Made by a program: the position numbers and the translations under genes. The notes beneath the pieces are model-generated. The model did not search any database, was not told the DNA's origin, and saw only the letters and a list, made by a program, of their open reading frames with translations. DNA of 64,000 nt from Batkoa obscura (Eukaryota; Entomophthoromycota; Entomophthoromycetes; Entomophthorales; Batkoaceae), in contig JASVEC010000010.1 in the NCBI GenBank assembly GCA_030770535.1, positions 806,001-870,000 of the forward strand, read 5' to 3'. Below, piece by piece: positions 1-11,022 of this stretch (position 1 is the first letter of the stretch; each line of letters starts with the position of its first letter).

Positions 1-104
1 AAAAAAAATACACCCCTAAATTTTAGTTGACATTTTAATCTACATAATTACAAACCAAATAATTGTCTTTTTAAGAAATATTAGTATTTTTAAATTTAAA
101 TTTA

Positions 105-199
105 ATCTTAAATGCATAGTGTTTAAGAATTTACTAACAATTTTTCCACTCGAACAGTGTTAAAAAATGGAAAAGTGATGAAACCAAAAAACAGCCCCC
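105..199 (+). mobile_element. MITE copy 1 (degraded)
   Basis: The core (AAGAATTTACTAAC, then TGGAAAAGTGATGAAACC) and the right end (CAGCCCCC) match the 99-bp family. The left end is decayed, so the start is approximate. Confidence 0.6.
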
Positions 200-998
200 A
201 TTTGATATTTTTAATCAGATGTAGAATAGTTCAAATAGTAAAATTAATCTAGCTAAATTTTTGATGAATTAAAATGAATAGTTTTTTATAATATTTAAAT
301 TTTATTTTATTCTTAAAGCGTTTTCAATAAACACCATATAACAGCGCTTGAAGACTATTATATTAGTCTATCTTATTTAAAATCATATAGTTGAAAACTG
401 ATGGAAATATTACTATGAAAGAATGTTCTATACAAACAACAATAAACTTCGGCCACAGAAACTATCTCACAATGCTTTTTATCTATATCAGATATGGGTA
501 GTTTTATTATTTTATTTATTGTTAAAATATACATATTATGTTTACTTTGCTTATCAATTAGCTAACTGTTTGTTCAATTTTCAAGCCTAAAAAATAATAA
601 AGATAGTCGAAGAAGAAAAATTCTCCAGTATAAAATTTAAATGAATGTTTTGAAGTTTAATATTATTAAATATATTAAAATATATTCCTTTGGTAGTATA
701 TATAATATGAAATTTTTAGCCCATTATTACTGTTTATAATTTTGTTAGTTTATATCACATTGTACTTATATGTGACATTTTTCTATCAGTTTGGTCTCTC
801 AATGAATGTTTAGTAGTTGGAAAATCATTAAAGCTGTCATTAGCATCTGACTATTCTTTTATCAATAAATTAAATATAGTCCACTTCATAACTAGATTAA
901 TTACCTCATGGTGTTTTGTGGTATACAATATAAATAAAATTCCCCATAACGAATATCCAACCCTTAAATTATTAGTCTTAAAATCAAATTTTATATAT

Positions 999-1097
999 GG
1001 GGATGTATTTTTGTGTTTAAGAATTTTACCAACAAATTTTCCGCTTAAATAGCGCTTAAAAAATGGAAAAAATAATGATGTCAAAAAAAACACTCCC
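999..1097 (+). mobile_element. MITE copy 2, TSD ATAT
   Basis: GGGGATGTATTTTTG at the left end and AAAACACTCCC at the right end flank the usual core. ATAT lies directly on both sides. It gives an accidental open frame on the minus strand that is not a gene. Confidence 0.9.
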
Positions 1098-1143
1098 ATA
1101 TAATATTTTATTAAAACATCTCCGTTTAGATCCAAAATAAAAT

Positions 1144-1241
1144 GGGGCTGTTTTTTTTGGTTTCATTATTTTTCCATTTTTTAAGTACTATTTGAGTGGA
1201 AAATTTGTTAGTAAAATTCTGAAATATATAAATACATCCCC
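1144..1241 (-). mobile_element. MITE copy 3, TSD AAAT
   Basis: Reverse-orientation copy, GGGGCTGTTTTTTTTGG to ATACATCCCC. The flanks are AAAT at 1140-1143 and AAAT at 1242-1245. This is one of the copies showing that the target duplication is 4 bp and not simply TA. Confidence 0.9.
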
Positions 1242-1245
1242 AAAT

Positions 1246-2171
1246 ACTAAAATGTTTTAAAAATTTATTCACCTTTTAAAGTTAGGGTATATTATAAGAG
1301 CATTAAAGACGTTACAAAAAACAGTTATAAATATACTGTTTTAACTTATAGTTTGTTTTATTAAGCTTAGTATTAAAAAACTGACAAAAGAACAATAGAA
1401 AGCATTAAAAAGACTAGATAACCTGAAACAAAATGAATTTTTAAATCATTTTACGAATAAAACTATAAATTTAAAGTGTAGGCTAGAAATGCTTAGATGA
1501 AAATGTTATAATAGTGAAGTCATATCAAAACTAAATAGTGAATTTGACTTTAAATATTAATACCATTATAAACAGTCTTTTCCAATTTTTATTATCTATA
1601 TAAGGTACTTGAAGGCTTCGTCTTTCAAAATAAAAAACTATTATAAATACACTATTTAGCATTATACATTGATAGCATTTATCTCTAAATAAAATATTAT
1701 CTAATAAAACTAAACTTTATATTGAATTGTAACTAATTATTTTAATATGTTGTATTATTCTTAATAATAAAATAAAGTTATTAATGAAACAATAGTTTAA
1801 TATCAAATAAAACTATTTGAGAAACCAACTTAAGTTTTTTTATTTTAATAAACAAACACATACAAACAAGATAGAATGAAAGTTTAAAAGTATTAAGAAT
1901 TCGTTTATTAAAACAAATTTTAATTAAATATAATCTTATAACTTACTGATTATTTTAATGTAACCACTTCAATTGAAAATACGGTTCTCATTAATAAATA
2001 TAGAAATTTACATAGGGAAGTATCCATAACTTAGATAAAATCTAATTGATCGAACATTAAGAATTATACTTTATTTTAAAGTGTTATTTTTCATGTTTGC
2101 TTTTTTAATAGAATTAAACAAAACTAAAAGTTACTAAAAAACATTCCATTTCTATTGATTGAATCAAAACT
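1246..2171. other. Gene-free stretch
   Basis: A+T-rich DNA between MITE copy 3 and the MIC10 stop codon. I see no ORF of useful length, no RNA gene and no repeat family member here. Confidence 0.6.
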
Positions 2172-2538
2172 TTAATCTTGCTTCTTAATTTCTTTAAATC
2201 CAAGATGGAAAGCACGTTGGCAATCAGCAAATGCTGTTCCAAATCCAAATCCAGTGCCTAGGATTACTGGCCACATACGTCCTAGTATTTTATTAATATT
2301 TTCTTTTTTTAAAAATAAACTTCACTTACTTCTAAATAGCAACACTGAAGCTCCAATACCTAAACAGAGTCCAAGACTGCCATTGACGACTAAATTTGAA
2401 AGACATTGATCACGCTGTTGATTTTATATTAATTCTTTTTATTTTATTTATATGAATAGTTACTTTAGTTGCTAATAGTTTTTCTGATGGCACATTGACT
2501 GCCTCTTCTTTGTTGCTGAATTTGGATGCTTCTGACAT
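2172..2538 (-). CDS. MIC10: MICOS complex subunit MIC10
   Basis: A small inner-mitochondrial-membrane protein of the MICOS complex, which bends the membrane at crista junctions. I assembled three exons, 2464-2538, 2330-2414 and 2172-2281, giving 89 residues from a start MSEASKFSNKEE. The conserved block reads DQCLSNLVVNGSLGLCLGIG, then LLFRRRMWPVILGTGFGFG and a DCQ motif. The two glycine-rich transmembrane hairpin helices and the RRMWP turn are diagnostic of MIC10. Both introns (49 and 48 nt) have GT-AG ends, and 75+85+110 nt is a multiple of three. The gene is too broken up by introns to show as one ORF. It lies downstream of SMC4 on the same strand. Confidence 0.9.
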
Positions 2539-2948
2539 TTTTATAAAACAAGGTAAAGTGAAAATTACTCTCTATTTCTATAACTTTTTTTAGCCAATCA
2601 TTTTGCTTATTGGTTTTTTAAATTTTTATTAGCTAGATAAAAAGACCAACATAAGAAAATGTTATAATCTTAAAAGTGTTTGATATTTATATACTTTCTC
2701 ATTGTTAAAAGCTTAAAATATAAAAAAACTAATCTCAATTATATATTGATTAATAATAAAGTAATTGAGATTCAAATTTTATATTACTTATATTTTTAAT
2801 TATTTATTACACTCCATTAAAATTAAAAAAGTATAAATAATAAACTGCTACATAACTTTATTTAGAATAGTTAGAGATAGATATATACATGTAAACTTTT
2901 TAAATATTTATTTACCAATTTAACAAAATTAATAAGTTTATACCTTAA
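2539..2948. other. Intergenic, MIC10 upstream and SMC4 3' flank
   Basis: About 410 bp of A+T-rich DNA. It should contain the MIC10 promoter and the SMC4 terminator; no motif is distinct enough to name. Confidence 0.5.
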
Positions 2949-5900
2949 TCAAGATGGCATGTTAATAGCATCCGGATTGATGGTTATAGACTTTGTGCAA
3001 TCATGTGTTTTATAAATACCCACCAATCTATCTGCCATTTCAAACATGTTGTTTCTTAGCGAAATAATAATAAATTGTGCATCTTTGGTTCTTTCTTTAA
3101 TGTAATTGGCTACTATGGAAACATTCCTAAAATCAAGTGCTGCGTCAATTTCATCCATAACATACAGCGGAGTTGGTTTAAAGTGATGCAATGCAAACAC
3201 TAAAGCTAACGAACTTAGGGTCTATTAAATAAAAAATTAAACAAATGCATCAATAAACAAAATGAAAGTTAACTTACTTTTTCTCCACCAGATAAATTTG
3301 AAATATTTTTCCATGATTTTTTAGGCGGCATTACTGAAAATATAATTCCTTCTGCGAAAGGATCAAGGTTATCTACCAACTCAAGTTCTGCATTGCCTCC
3401 TAATGTAATCATTTGATACATCTCTTTCAATTTATAAGATATTGCAGAAAACCCTTCCATGAATTTAAAATGACGTGTTTGCTTCAACTCATCATAATCT
3501 TTTTTAATTTTTGCATGATTATCTGAAACATTATCAAATTCCTTTTTGCGCTTTAAGAAATCTTTATTCTTTTTACGATATTCTACTATCACTCCAAGGT
3601 TAGGTGTTGTATGTTTAAGCTTATTTTGTGCTGCTGAAATTGCATTCTCGAGCTCTTTTAGGTCTTGCTCTTCTAACTCTTCTCTACTATAAGTTACCAA
3701 TGCTTCGTTTTGCTCATCCTCAATTTCATATTCATCCATCATATCTTCATTGCCGCTTCTTGCTTCTTTATGTTCGTATACGTCTTTAAGGGCAAGTGTT
3801 TTTAATTGATTATCCCAATGGCCCTCGTGTTTCTCGCATCCTTTAAATTGTTGTTGTTGATCATAAATCTTATTAGTAAGGTCTAATTCAAGAGCCTTCA
3901 TATCATTTATGGATTCTGAAATCTGTTCCATTTCTACTTTAACCTCTTCAATTTGTGTTTCGATCCCTGTCTTTTCTTCATCTATTGCTTCCTTTTTTGA
4001 ATCAACTTCGGAAATTAATTTAGCATTTTCCTCAATTTTACTAACCCCTAATTTATATTCTTCAGCTACGCTTTCTTGTTCAATTTCTAATCTTTCTACC
4101 TCTTTCTCAGCCTTAATTTGGTCTTTTTCAGCTTTATCTTTAGCTACTAATGTTCTAGATTTGTTTTGTAAATATTCTTCAATAACATTTTTAATACTTT
4201 CGACAGTACTATTCTGTATTCTTAATCTGGTACCACCTGCTTCGAGCACCTTTTGATGAAATTCATCTATATCTTTTCTTATTGCTTGTGAATCCGATTC
4301 TAACTTTACCATATCCTCCTTCAAAATTTCAATTTCTGACTTATAGCTAGCCAATTGTTCTTTTTCTTCTTTTGTTAAAGGTGCAGTTTGTTTAAATTGA
4401 GTATAACGCTTTTTTCCATCTTGGATTTGACTCTCTAATGATTCCAAATCCATTTCCAGCTTAGCGATTTCAGTTTCAATACGCGGTAACTCAATTTTGT
4501 CCTTTTCAAGAGTATCTTCCTTTACTTTCAATCTTTGGCGGAACTGGTATAGCTCTTCTTGAGCTCTTCTAAGAACATCATTAAGTTTTTGCAATTTTTC
4601 TGGGCTAATGGGATCGTCATATATACTTGAGCCCATAGCTCCTCTTGAAACGCGCTTGCCACCACCACTCATAGTGCCACTTTTTTCTACCATATCTCCC
4701 TTTAGAGTTACTACTCTCCATCTAACTTGGCCCATACCAACCCTTCTTGCTTGATCCAGATCTTTTGCAACCAAAGTATTCCTTAGATTATTGTAAAAGG
4801 CTTGTGAATATATCGGGTCTTTTGGTGTAATAAGATCAAACAATCTAGGCACGTTTTCTGGTGTAGAGATTCCGTGCATTGATTCCTTCTTTATACTATT
4901 TAATGCCATAAAGGTTGCCCTGCCAACATTATTGTCTCTAAGGAATTTGATACATTGTTGCGCAGTTTCAATTGTATCGACTATTATATGCTCTAATTGT
5001 GGACAAGCAGTTGAAATTGCTACGTCATATTTTGCATCTATTGAACCCAAATCACCCAATCTTCCATGTATTCCATGGATAAGTCCTAACTCCTTCTGAC
5101 GAATTATTGCTTGTATAACTTTATTTCTTGCTTTGGCATTGTTCATAGTAGATTCTGCTTCACTCTGCTTAAGTTGGGCTTGTTGGTATTTAGATAATAA
5201 TTCAGAATCTTTCAATGCATCTTGTTCTATTTCTTTTTCTAAAGTATTTATCTCATCAATCAAAAAGTCTTTTTGCTCAACAAGTGAGGGAAGCTGCTCT
5301 TGTTTTGCTACCTGTGACTCTGATAACATATTTACTATGTTTTTAAATGCCTTCAACTGCCCATCATAAGCATTCTCCTTATCATTTAATATCTTCATTC
5401 TAGATTTAATTACATCAATTTCAATTTGTTTCTGATTGATTTTTTCGTTCCAAGGAATAAGCTCTTTTTGCTTTTCATCAATTTTTGATCGAAGTTCCTT
5501 AGTTTTACCTAACAGAAGTTGATCAAAAATAATTCAAAAATTAATATTATGGTAACAACTACCTTCAAGATCTTCGCGTATTTTTTCCAATTTCTTTTCT
5601 TCAACTTCTAGTGTCTTTTCATCCTCATTTATTTTAATCTCACATTTTTCCAATACAGCTTCACAGTTAATAAAATCGCGTTTTGAATCTCCGATTTTTT
5701 TTATTGCCTTAAATAATTTAATAGATATACATGGTAAGAAAAAATAATTTACTGCTCTCTTTCTTTCTTTGATCTTCTTTATCCTTCCATTTATATGCTT
5801 GAGTTCAAATTGTAATTTAATATCAGCTGTATCTATAGCCTCTTCTTCTTTTTTAACTTGAAGCACTTTTTTATTGACTTCAGCTAAAGTTTGTGAAAGC

Positions 5901-6994
5901 TTCTTGTGTTTCCTTTCCAACTCTTTAATTTTTTGGCTTGTTTCTGAATTTTTTTCCTTTTCACCTTCAAGTTGTTCTTTTAAGTTATTCTAAAAACAAA
6001 TCAGCCTATATCTAATCGAGAATATACAACTTACTAGTTTTTTGAAAGCAATCTCTTTGCTTTTAATGCTTTCTAATTTTTTGATTTGAAAGTACATGTT
6101 TTGTTTTTTTATGTGTTCATTTTCTTCCCTAAGATATTCATCTGCTTCAAGTTTTTTACCCTTAAAATATTAGCATTCATACTATTCTTGATGTATTATT
6201 TTTTACTTCTAAAGATTTTAATTCTTTTTCAACAATTTTCATCCTATTAAGCTTCTCTTGTTTTACTTCAGTAGCTTTCTCTAGCTCTATACTTGCATTC
6301 TCAATAGGCTCTTTGTATTGTGAAGTACCAATAATATCTTCTAAATATTCCAATAATCCATCGTCATGATCGTTTAAAGCTTTAGGTTTCATCTGTGAAA
6401 TCGACTCAACTTCACCCTTTGGTTAAAAATTATTAGCTTTGTTTTAATTTTAAAAAACTAAACTTACCTGTAAAATCAAAAAACGTTTATGATCTAAGTC
6501 AATGCCTTTGTTTCGAAGTAAATCCGTTACTTCGGTATAACTACTTACTCTTTCGTTTATGAAATATCGACTGGTATTATTACGGAAAGCTGATCTTTTA
6601 ATAATTAACTCTGTATTTGGTATATATTCACTACTATCTCCCGAGTCATTATTTCTACAAAATGAACTTCAACTGAACAAGACTCTAAGTTAGGGTAATC
6701 TTTAGAGTTATGGATCAGCTCAGATAATTTTCCTTGCCGCATTTTATTAGCTCTATAACCAAAAACAAATAATAAGGAGTCAATCACATTGGACTTTCCA
6801 GAACCGTTTGGTCCTACAACTGCAGAAAAAGACTCATGAAAGGGCCCAATGATTTGAGTACCAGCATATGATTTGAAATTCCTTAATACCATCTTTGATA
6901 TTATTAACCGTCTGCTGGGTTCATTAACATCTTGAATGTTTTCGTTTGTTATATTTTCTTCTATCTCGGATACCATTTGTTTTTTTATTGTCAC
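2949..6994 (-). CDS. SMC4: Condensin ATPase subunit SMC4
   Basis: SMC4 pairs with SMC2 as the ATPase core of condensin, which compacts mitotic chromosomes. I read seven exons: 6468-6994, 6207-6416, 6035-6160, 5753-5989, 5563-5707, 3278-5508 and 2949-3221. The N-terminal head has MVLRNFKSYAG and the Walker A VVGPNGSGKSNVIDS. Then come RNNTSRYFIN, GIDLDHKRFLILQGEVE and the SMC4-typical HDDGLLEYLEDIIGTSQYKE. Long coiled coils surround a hinge. The C-terminal head has NLSGGEKTLSSLALVFALHH and Walker B PLYVMDEIDAALD. The exons sum to 3,749 nt, one short of a multiple of three. One base is missing near 6650, between HFVEI and DSGDSSEYIPN; it may be a sequencing error. The intron at 5708-5752 (45 nt) is in frame and stop-free. 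Confidence 0.96.
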
Positions 6995-7195
6995 AACAAT
7001 AATTTAAGAAAGGTAAATTTGAAATTTTGATTTTTTGGAATAAATTTAATTTTAAGTGTAAAATAATTGATATCATTTAGAATATAAAAGTTAATATAAA
7101 AATGATATTAAAAAAGAACAGTAATAACGATTTAGTTTTATTACGAAACACTTCAACTCACTTTAGAAATAAATTCTAGTAATAGCATAGTACAA
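6995..7195. other. Intergenic between SMC4 and TBCE
   Basis: About 200 bp holding the SMC4 upstream region and the TBCE 3' end. No specific element recognised. Confidence 0.4.
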
Positions 7196-9154
7196 TTAAC
7201 CTAAATAAACCCATATGTAATCCCCTGATTTTATACCATAAAAGTTCACTAACTGACGAACAGGATTATCTAATTCAATGATTTGGTAGTCATTCTATAT
7301 AATTGTTATTATAATCAGTGATAAAAATGATAAATAAATTAATTACTTTGCAATTTTTATTTTCTATTAAAGCATATAGTTTAATAGTCGAGTTAATTGG
7401 CAATTTAAATAACTTTTTAATATTCATACTTAAAATTCTAATAGTAACATTATCTATCAAAAGTAAATATATGTTTGTATAAAAGATTAACAAGTTACTT
7501 AAAAATTCTTTCTTTTCCCAGTCCAAACTAAGTATGGCCTCATTATTTACACCACTTAAAGGCTCATTCTTTTGAATTGTTATTCCAAGTTCAATTAGTC
7601 TTTGCTTTAATTTATTGGAGTTGTTTAAGTTGTCTTCTTTTTTATTTTTTAAATCTATATTATACTTTTTACACAATGTATCAAATTGAGGATGATGTTT
7701 TATAAATTCATTGTGATTTAGACTACCATACTGTGGTAAACATATTTGATTGATATAAAATAACTCTGAATCGATTCTCTCCTGCTTTGTTATTTTTGTT
7801 ATGTTCAAAAATTGCAAACTAGGCACAAATGATACTAACAACGTTCTGTTGTTTACCAAATTCTTATCCTTCGTAAGGTAATTTAAATGGTTTTCTAAAA
7901 CAATTCAATTAGAATACAAAATAATAATAGTCAAACATACCTTTTGTAAACATAATGCCCAATGTTTGAAGATGTTCAAGATTTGGAAAGCTTTTGTAGA
8001 TTGGTATCATTTGCTCCAAATCACTTATTTTAGTATAATTCAAATTTAACCTTTTCAAAGTAATTGAATAAACTTTCTCAGTTTTCTTTAAATATAGTTT
8101 ATTCAAAGGATTAAAGCCTATATTTAAATACTCTAAGCTAGATGAAAAATAACATATTATTAAATTATATGAGAAGCATATTATTACTACCTTTTGTAAT
8201 ATTTTAAACTTTCTAAAATTTCCTCTTCTTCTCCAGTTATTAGATTAGTTTCTAAATTGAGCACTTTAAGTTTCAAAAACCAAGGCTTGTTTTCGCTTGG
8301 AATAGGTATCCTTTTTAATGAATTAGAGCAAATTTGTAGCTCTTCTAAATTTATTAAATATGGTTCAATGATCTTAATCTCATGTTCACTTATTAATGTT
8401 TGATTTAAGCTTAATACCCTAATATTTTCTAACCCACCATTAATTAATTTACTATATGAAACAAATCTCATATCATTTAGAGATAACCTTTTAAGATTGT
8501 TCAATTCGAGCGCCAATGTCATAATAGGCTCCCAAGACGAGATCAAACTTTTACTCAAATCAAGATCTTCCAAGCCTATACGTGAGTCATATAAATACTA
8601 ATTAAGAGTCTGTAGTAAAATAAAGTTACTTGGCAATAAAGTAGAGTAATTTAAACTAAAATCTATCCAACTTATTATTTCTGGTGTAAGACTTATTGTC
8701 TTTAAATTTTTCGAGTTTCTACCATAATTCATCTTATTTAGAATTACATTAAATGATAAATTTACACCTACGATAATTCTTCTTGTACTTTTTTAAATCC
8801 TAAAGTTTCAAACTTTACATTAGGTCTATCTTCCAGGGTGAAAGAAACATCTTCAACACCACTTGTATCCAAATACTTCTTTCGAATCCCTTCCCATAAA
8901 TTTGTTCCGATATTAATGTTTCTACTTAATGGAAAAGTAGGAAATTTTAAAAATGATGCACAACCATTCCTTTTTGGTTGAAAATACTGCTTTCCTAAAT
9001 ATTCTCCAGAATGCTTTCCTTTGTTCTCATCATCCCATTCTACTCCGATTCTTTTTCCTTTAACACCTTCTAATTCTCCAATCCATAAAACTGTGCAAGT
9101 AAATCCGTTTATAATTAGTCTTGTTCCAATAGTAATTTCATTTATTTCTTCCAT
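7196..9154 (-). CDS. TBCE: Tubulin-folding cofactor E
   Basis: TBCE helps assemble and disassemble alpha/beta-tubulin with cofactors C and D. The first exon (8789-9154, 122 codons) is a CAP-Gly domain: GTRLIINGFTCTVLWIGELE, GVEWDDENKGKHSGEYLGK, then YFQPKRNGCASFLKF. Later exons are leucine-rich repeats such as LEDLDLSKSLISSW, NNLKRLSLNDMRF and LEELQICSNSLKRI. The C-terminal exons carry a ubiquitin-like segment (VTIRILSMNIKKLFKLP) and end GIKSGDYIWVYLG. This CAP-Gly, LRR, Ubl order is that of TBCE (yeast PAC2). Introns I could phase include 8733-8788 and 8577-8629. It is divergent from the ankyrin gene starting at 9364, with about 209 bp between the starts. Confidence 0.92.
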
Positions 9155-9363
9155 TTGAAAAACGTAACAAGGTTTTTGAAAAAAATTGTCATTTGTTTTT
9201 AATTTGACAATAAATATCTAACAGATGTAATTTAATTTTTTCTATTAAATAAAATTCAAATATCAACGAGACATAATTCAAATAGGATCATTGTTAATAT
9301 TTTTGTTTATATAATAAACTTTATAACCCATCACCAATTGTATATAATAATTCATCATAAATC

Positions 9364-9901
9364 ATGTCTCACTCTCATCTAAACAATAAACAATGTAACT
9401 GTAACACAAGTTCATTAAGCTTTCAACAGAGTTTGGATGAGCTTGAATTTGATAGGTCAATACATGGAGCATGTGTCTTTGGTGATGAGAAGAAAATAAA
9501 TAAAATGATCCAAAGTAGTAAAAATGTCGTAGGTTTAGTTAACTCAGTAGATTCTTATGGATATGCTCCTTTGGTATTTTTTTTCTTTTAAGTTCTTTTC
9601 AACTATTAACTTGAATAGCATTATGCTGCTAAACATAATCACTTGAGTATAACGAAAATATTATTAGTTAACGGTGCAAATATTAATGCTAAAACTAAAG
9701 GCCTAAAGACAACAGTAATTTTTTAGTTTTCATCATTTATATTAACAATGACTTTATTAATTATAGGTGCTCCATCGAGCCATCCTTGATAAAAATAAAG
9801 AAATGATCAATTTTTTGTTAGATAATGGTGCTGATTTAGATATCGTCGATGACTTAGGAAGAACACCTAGAGAACTATTAAAGCAACCTAGTACTATTTA
9901 A
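9364..9901 (+). CDS. ANKRD39-like ankyrin-repeat protein
   Basis: A small cytosolic ankyrin protein in three exons. It starts MSHSHLNNKQCNCNTSS, then LSFQQSLDELEFDRSIHGAC. This Cys/His start followed by a QQSLDELEFDR-type helix resembles animal ANKRD39 (inference from memory of that family). Ankyrin repeats follow: YAPLHYAAKHNHLSITKILL, NGANINAKTKG, LHRAILDKNKEMINFLLDNG and ADLDIVDDLGRTPRELL. The introns begin GTATTTTTTT after the codons for APL and GTAATTTTTTAG after KTT; both are GT-AG. The protein ends shortly after the third repeat, so it is shorter than ANKRD39. Its function is unknown; a protein-protein adaptor is the general expectation. Confidence 0.8.
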
Positions 9902-10069
9902 ACCAATAAACTTCACTAAATTATGTCTAAATCATAATGTCTCAACTGCTGTCATTAACTTAAAATGTGCCGTTAATATAAATTCTAATTCTGCTAGTTA
10001 TAACTCATAAAAAACCGAATTATTGATTTTATTTACAAAAATTAGCTTAAATAAAACTATTACATACAC

Positions 10070-10159
10070 TATGTTTTTTTTGGTCCATCACTTTTCCATC
10101 TTTTAAGCGCTGTTTGAGCGGAAGGATTGGTAAAATTATGAAACAAAAAATACATCCCT
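10070..10159 (-). mobile_element. MITE copy 4 (decayed)
   Basis: TTTTTTTTGGTCCATCACTT, the TTTTAAGCGCTGTTTGAGCG core and the right end ATACATCCC identify the family. The left GGGG is lost. Confidence 0.75.
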
Positions 10160-10521
10160 ATATATCGAGTTAATAGGGTTTTTAGGAAGTAGTTTTTTTG
10201 TTAATAAATACATTTTTACTTCAAATTAATAAAAGCAGGAAATTCGAGATGAAAATACTATACTTATAGGTGAAGTAATTGCCTTATTTAATCCTTGGCA
10301 TTCTTTTCTCTTTATTAGATCAAATTTTTTATTGTTTCTATTAGTAAAATTTTAGTGAAAAAAATTTTAAATACCAAAATAAAAGTTAATATATATCGAT
10401 AATTGGATCTATGCAAAATTTAAATTCAGACAATAATTCAAAAGGATATTATCCTATTTAAAGATTCCTTGATTCTGAAAGTAAAGTTATAGATTTATGT
10501 ATAGTAGTATCATATTAATGC

Positions 10522-10619
10522 ATTGAAGCATTTTTTAGTTTTATCACTTTTTTATTTTGTAAGTGCATTTGAATGGAAAAGTTGTTAACAAAATTCTTAA
10601 ACAAAAAGAGACATTCTCA
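10522..10619 (-). mobile_element. MITE copy 5 (decayed)
   Basis: Weak match: TTTTAGTTTTATCACTTT, AAGTGCATTTGAATGGAAAA, then AAATTCTTAAAC and ACATTCTC. The ends are only approximate. Confidence 0.6.
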
Positions 10620-11022
10620 TGTAAAAATGGACAATTTTTTATATTGTCAATGTTAACAAACCATATCGAAGGAGCTTCAGCTAACCAAATTAGTTAGATG
10701 CCCTCATAAGGTTGACTTAATTAGTTGAAAATAGCTGGGTGGCAGAAATTCACACCAAATACTATTTAAAAAACGTACTAATACATTTCCTGACAACAAT
10801 CTGTTAATAAACAGTCTAATATACTTTTAGTTGAACATCACAGCCTATGAAAAAATTAAGGGATAATTTGGCCAATTAGAGCTATTCTATAGTTAGCTCA
10901 ATTTGAAATTCTGCAATTTAAACAATCCAATTGTTTTATTACAAAGAGAATAATCCATTCATCAATGAATATTTAATCATTCCAAACTCGAAATTTATAT
11001 CAAACTACTTTTTGGGATCAAT

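Larger units (their letters stand above)
9902..11022. other. Intergenic with two decayed MITEs
   Basis: Apart from the MITE remnants at about 10070 and 10522 I see no gene or RNA. The end of the region should hold the cyclin promoter. Confidence 0.5.

Noticed and set aside
851-1135. A family of minus-strand small ORFs (FFLTSLFFPFFKRYLSGK-like) recurring at about 851, 18950, 42423, 45535 and 53707
   Set aside because: All lie across MITE copies. The strand is T-rich and so has few stops; the peptide has no start in common and drifts with the DNA. Treated as an accident of composition, not a gene.
3909-5369. Plus-strand ORFs inside SMC4 (3909-4256, 5133-5369)
   Set aside because: Antisense to a conserved coiled coil; Ser/Cys-rich shadow frames.
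6161-6182. A 22-nt intron in SMC4
   Set aside because: A donor at 6206 gives a 46-nt intron and the reading SLEGKKLEADEYLREEN, which matches other SMC4 proteins better.
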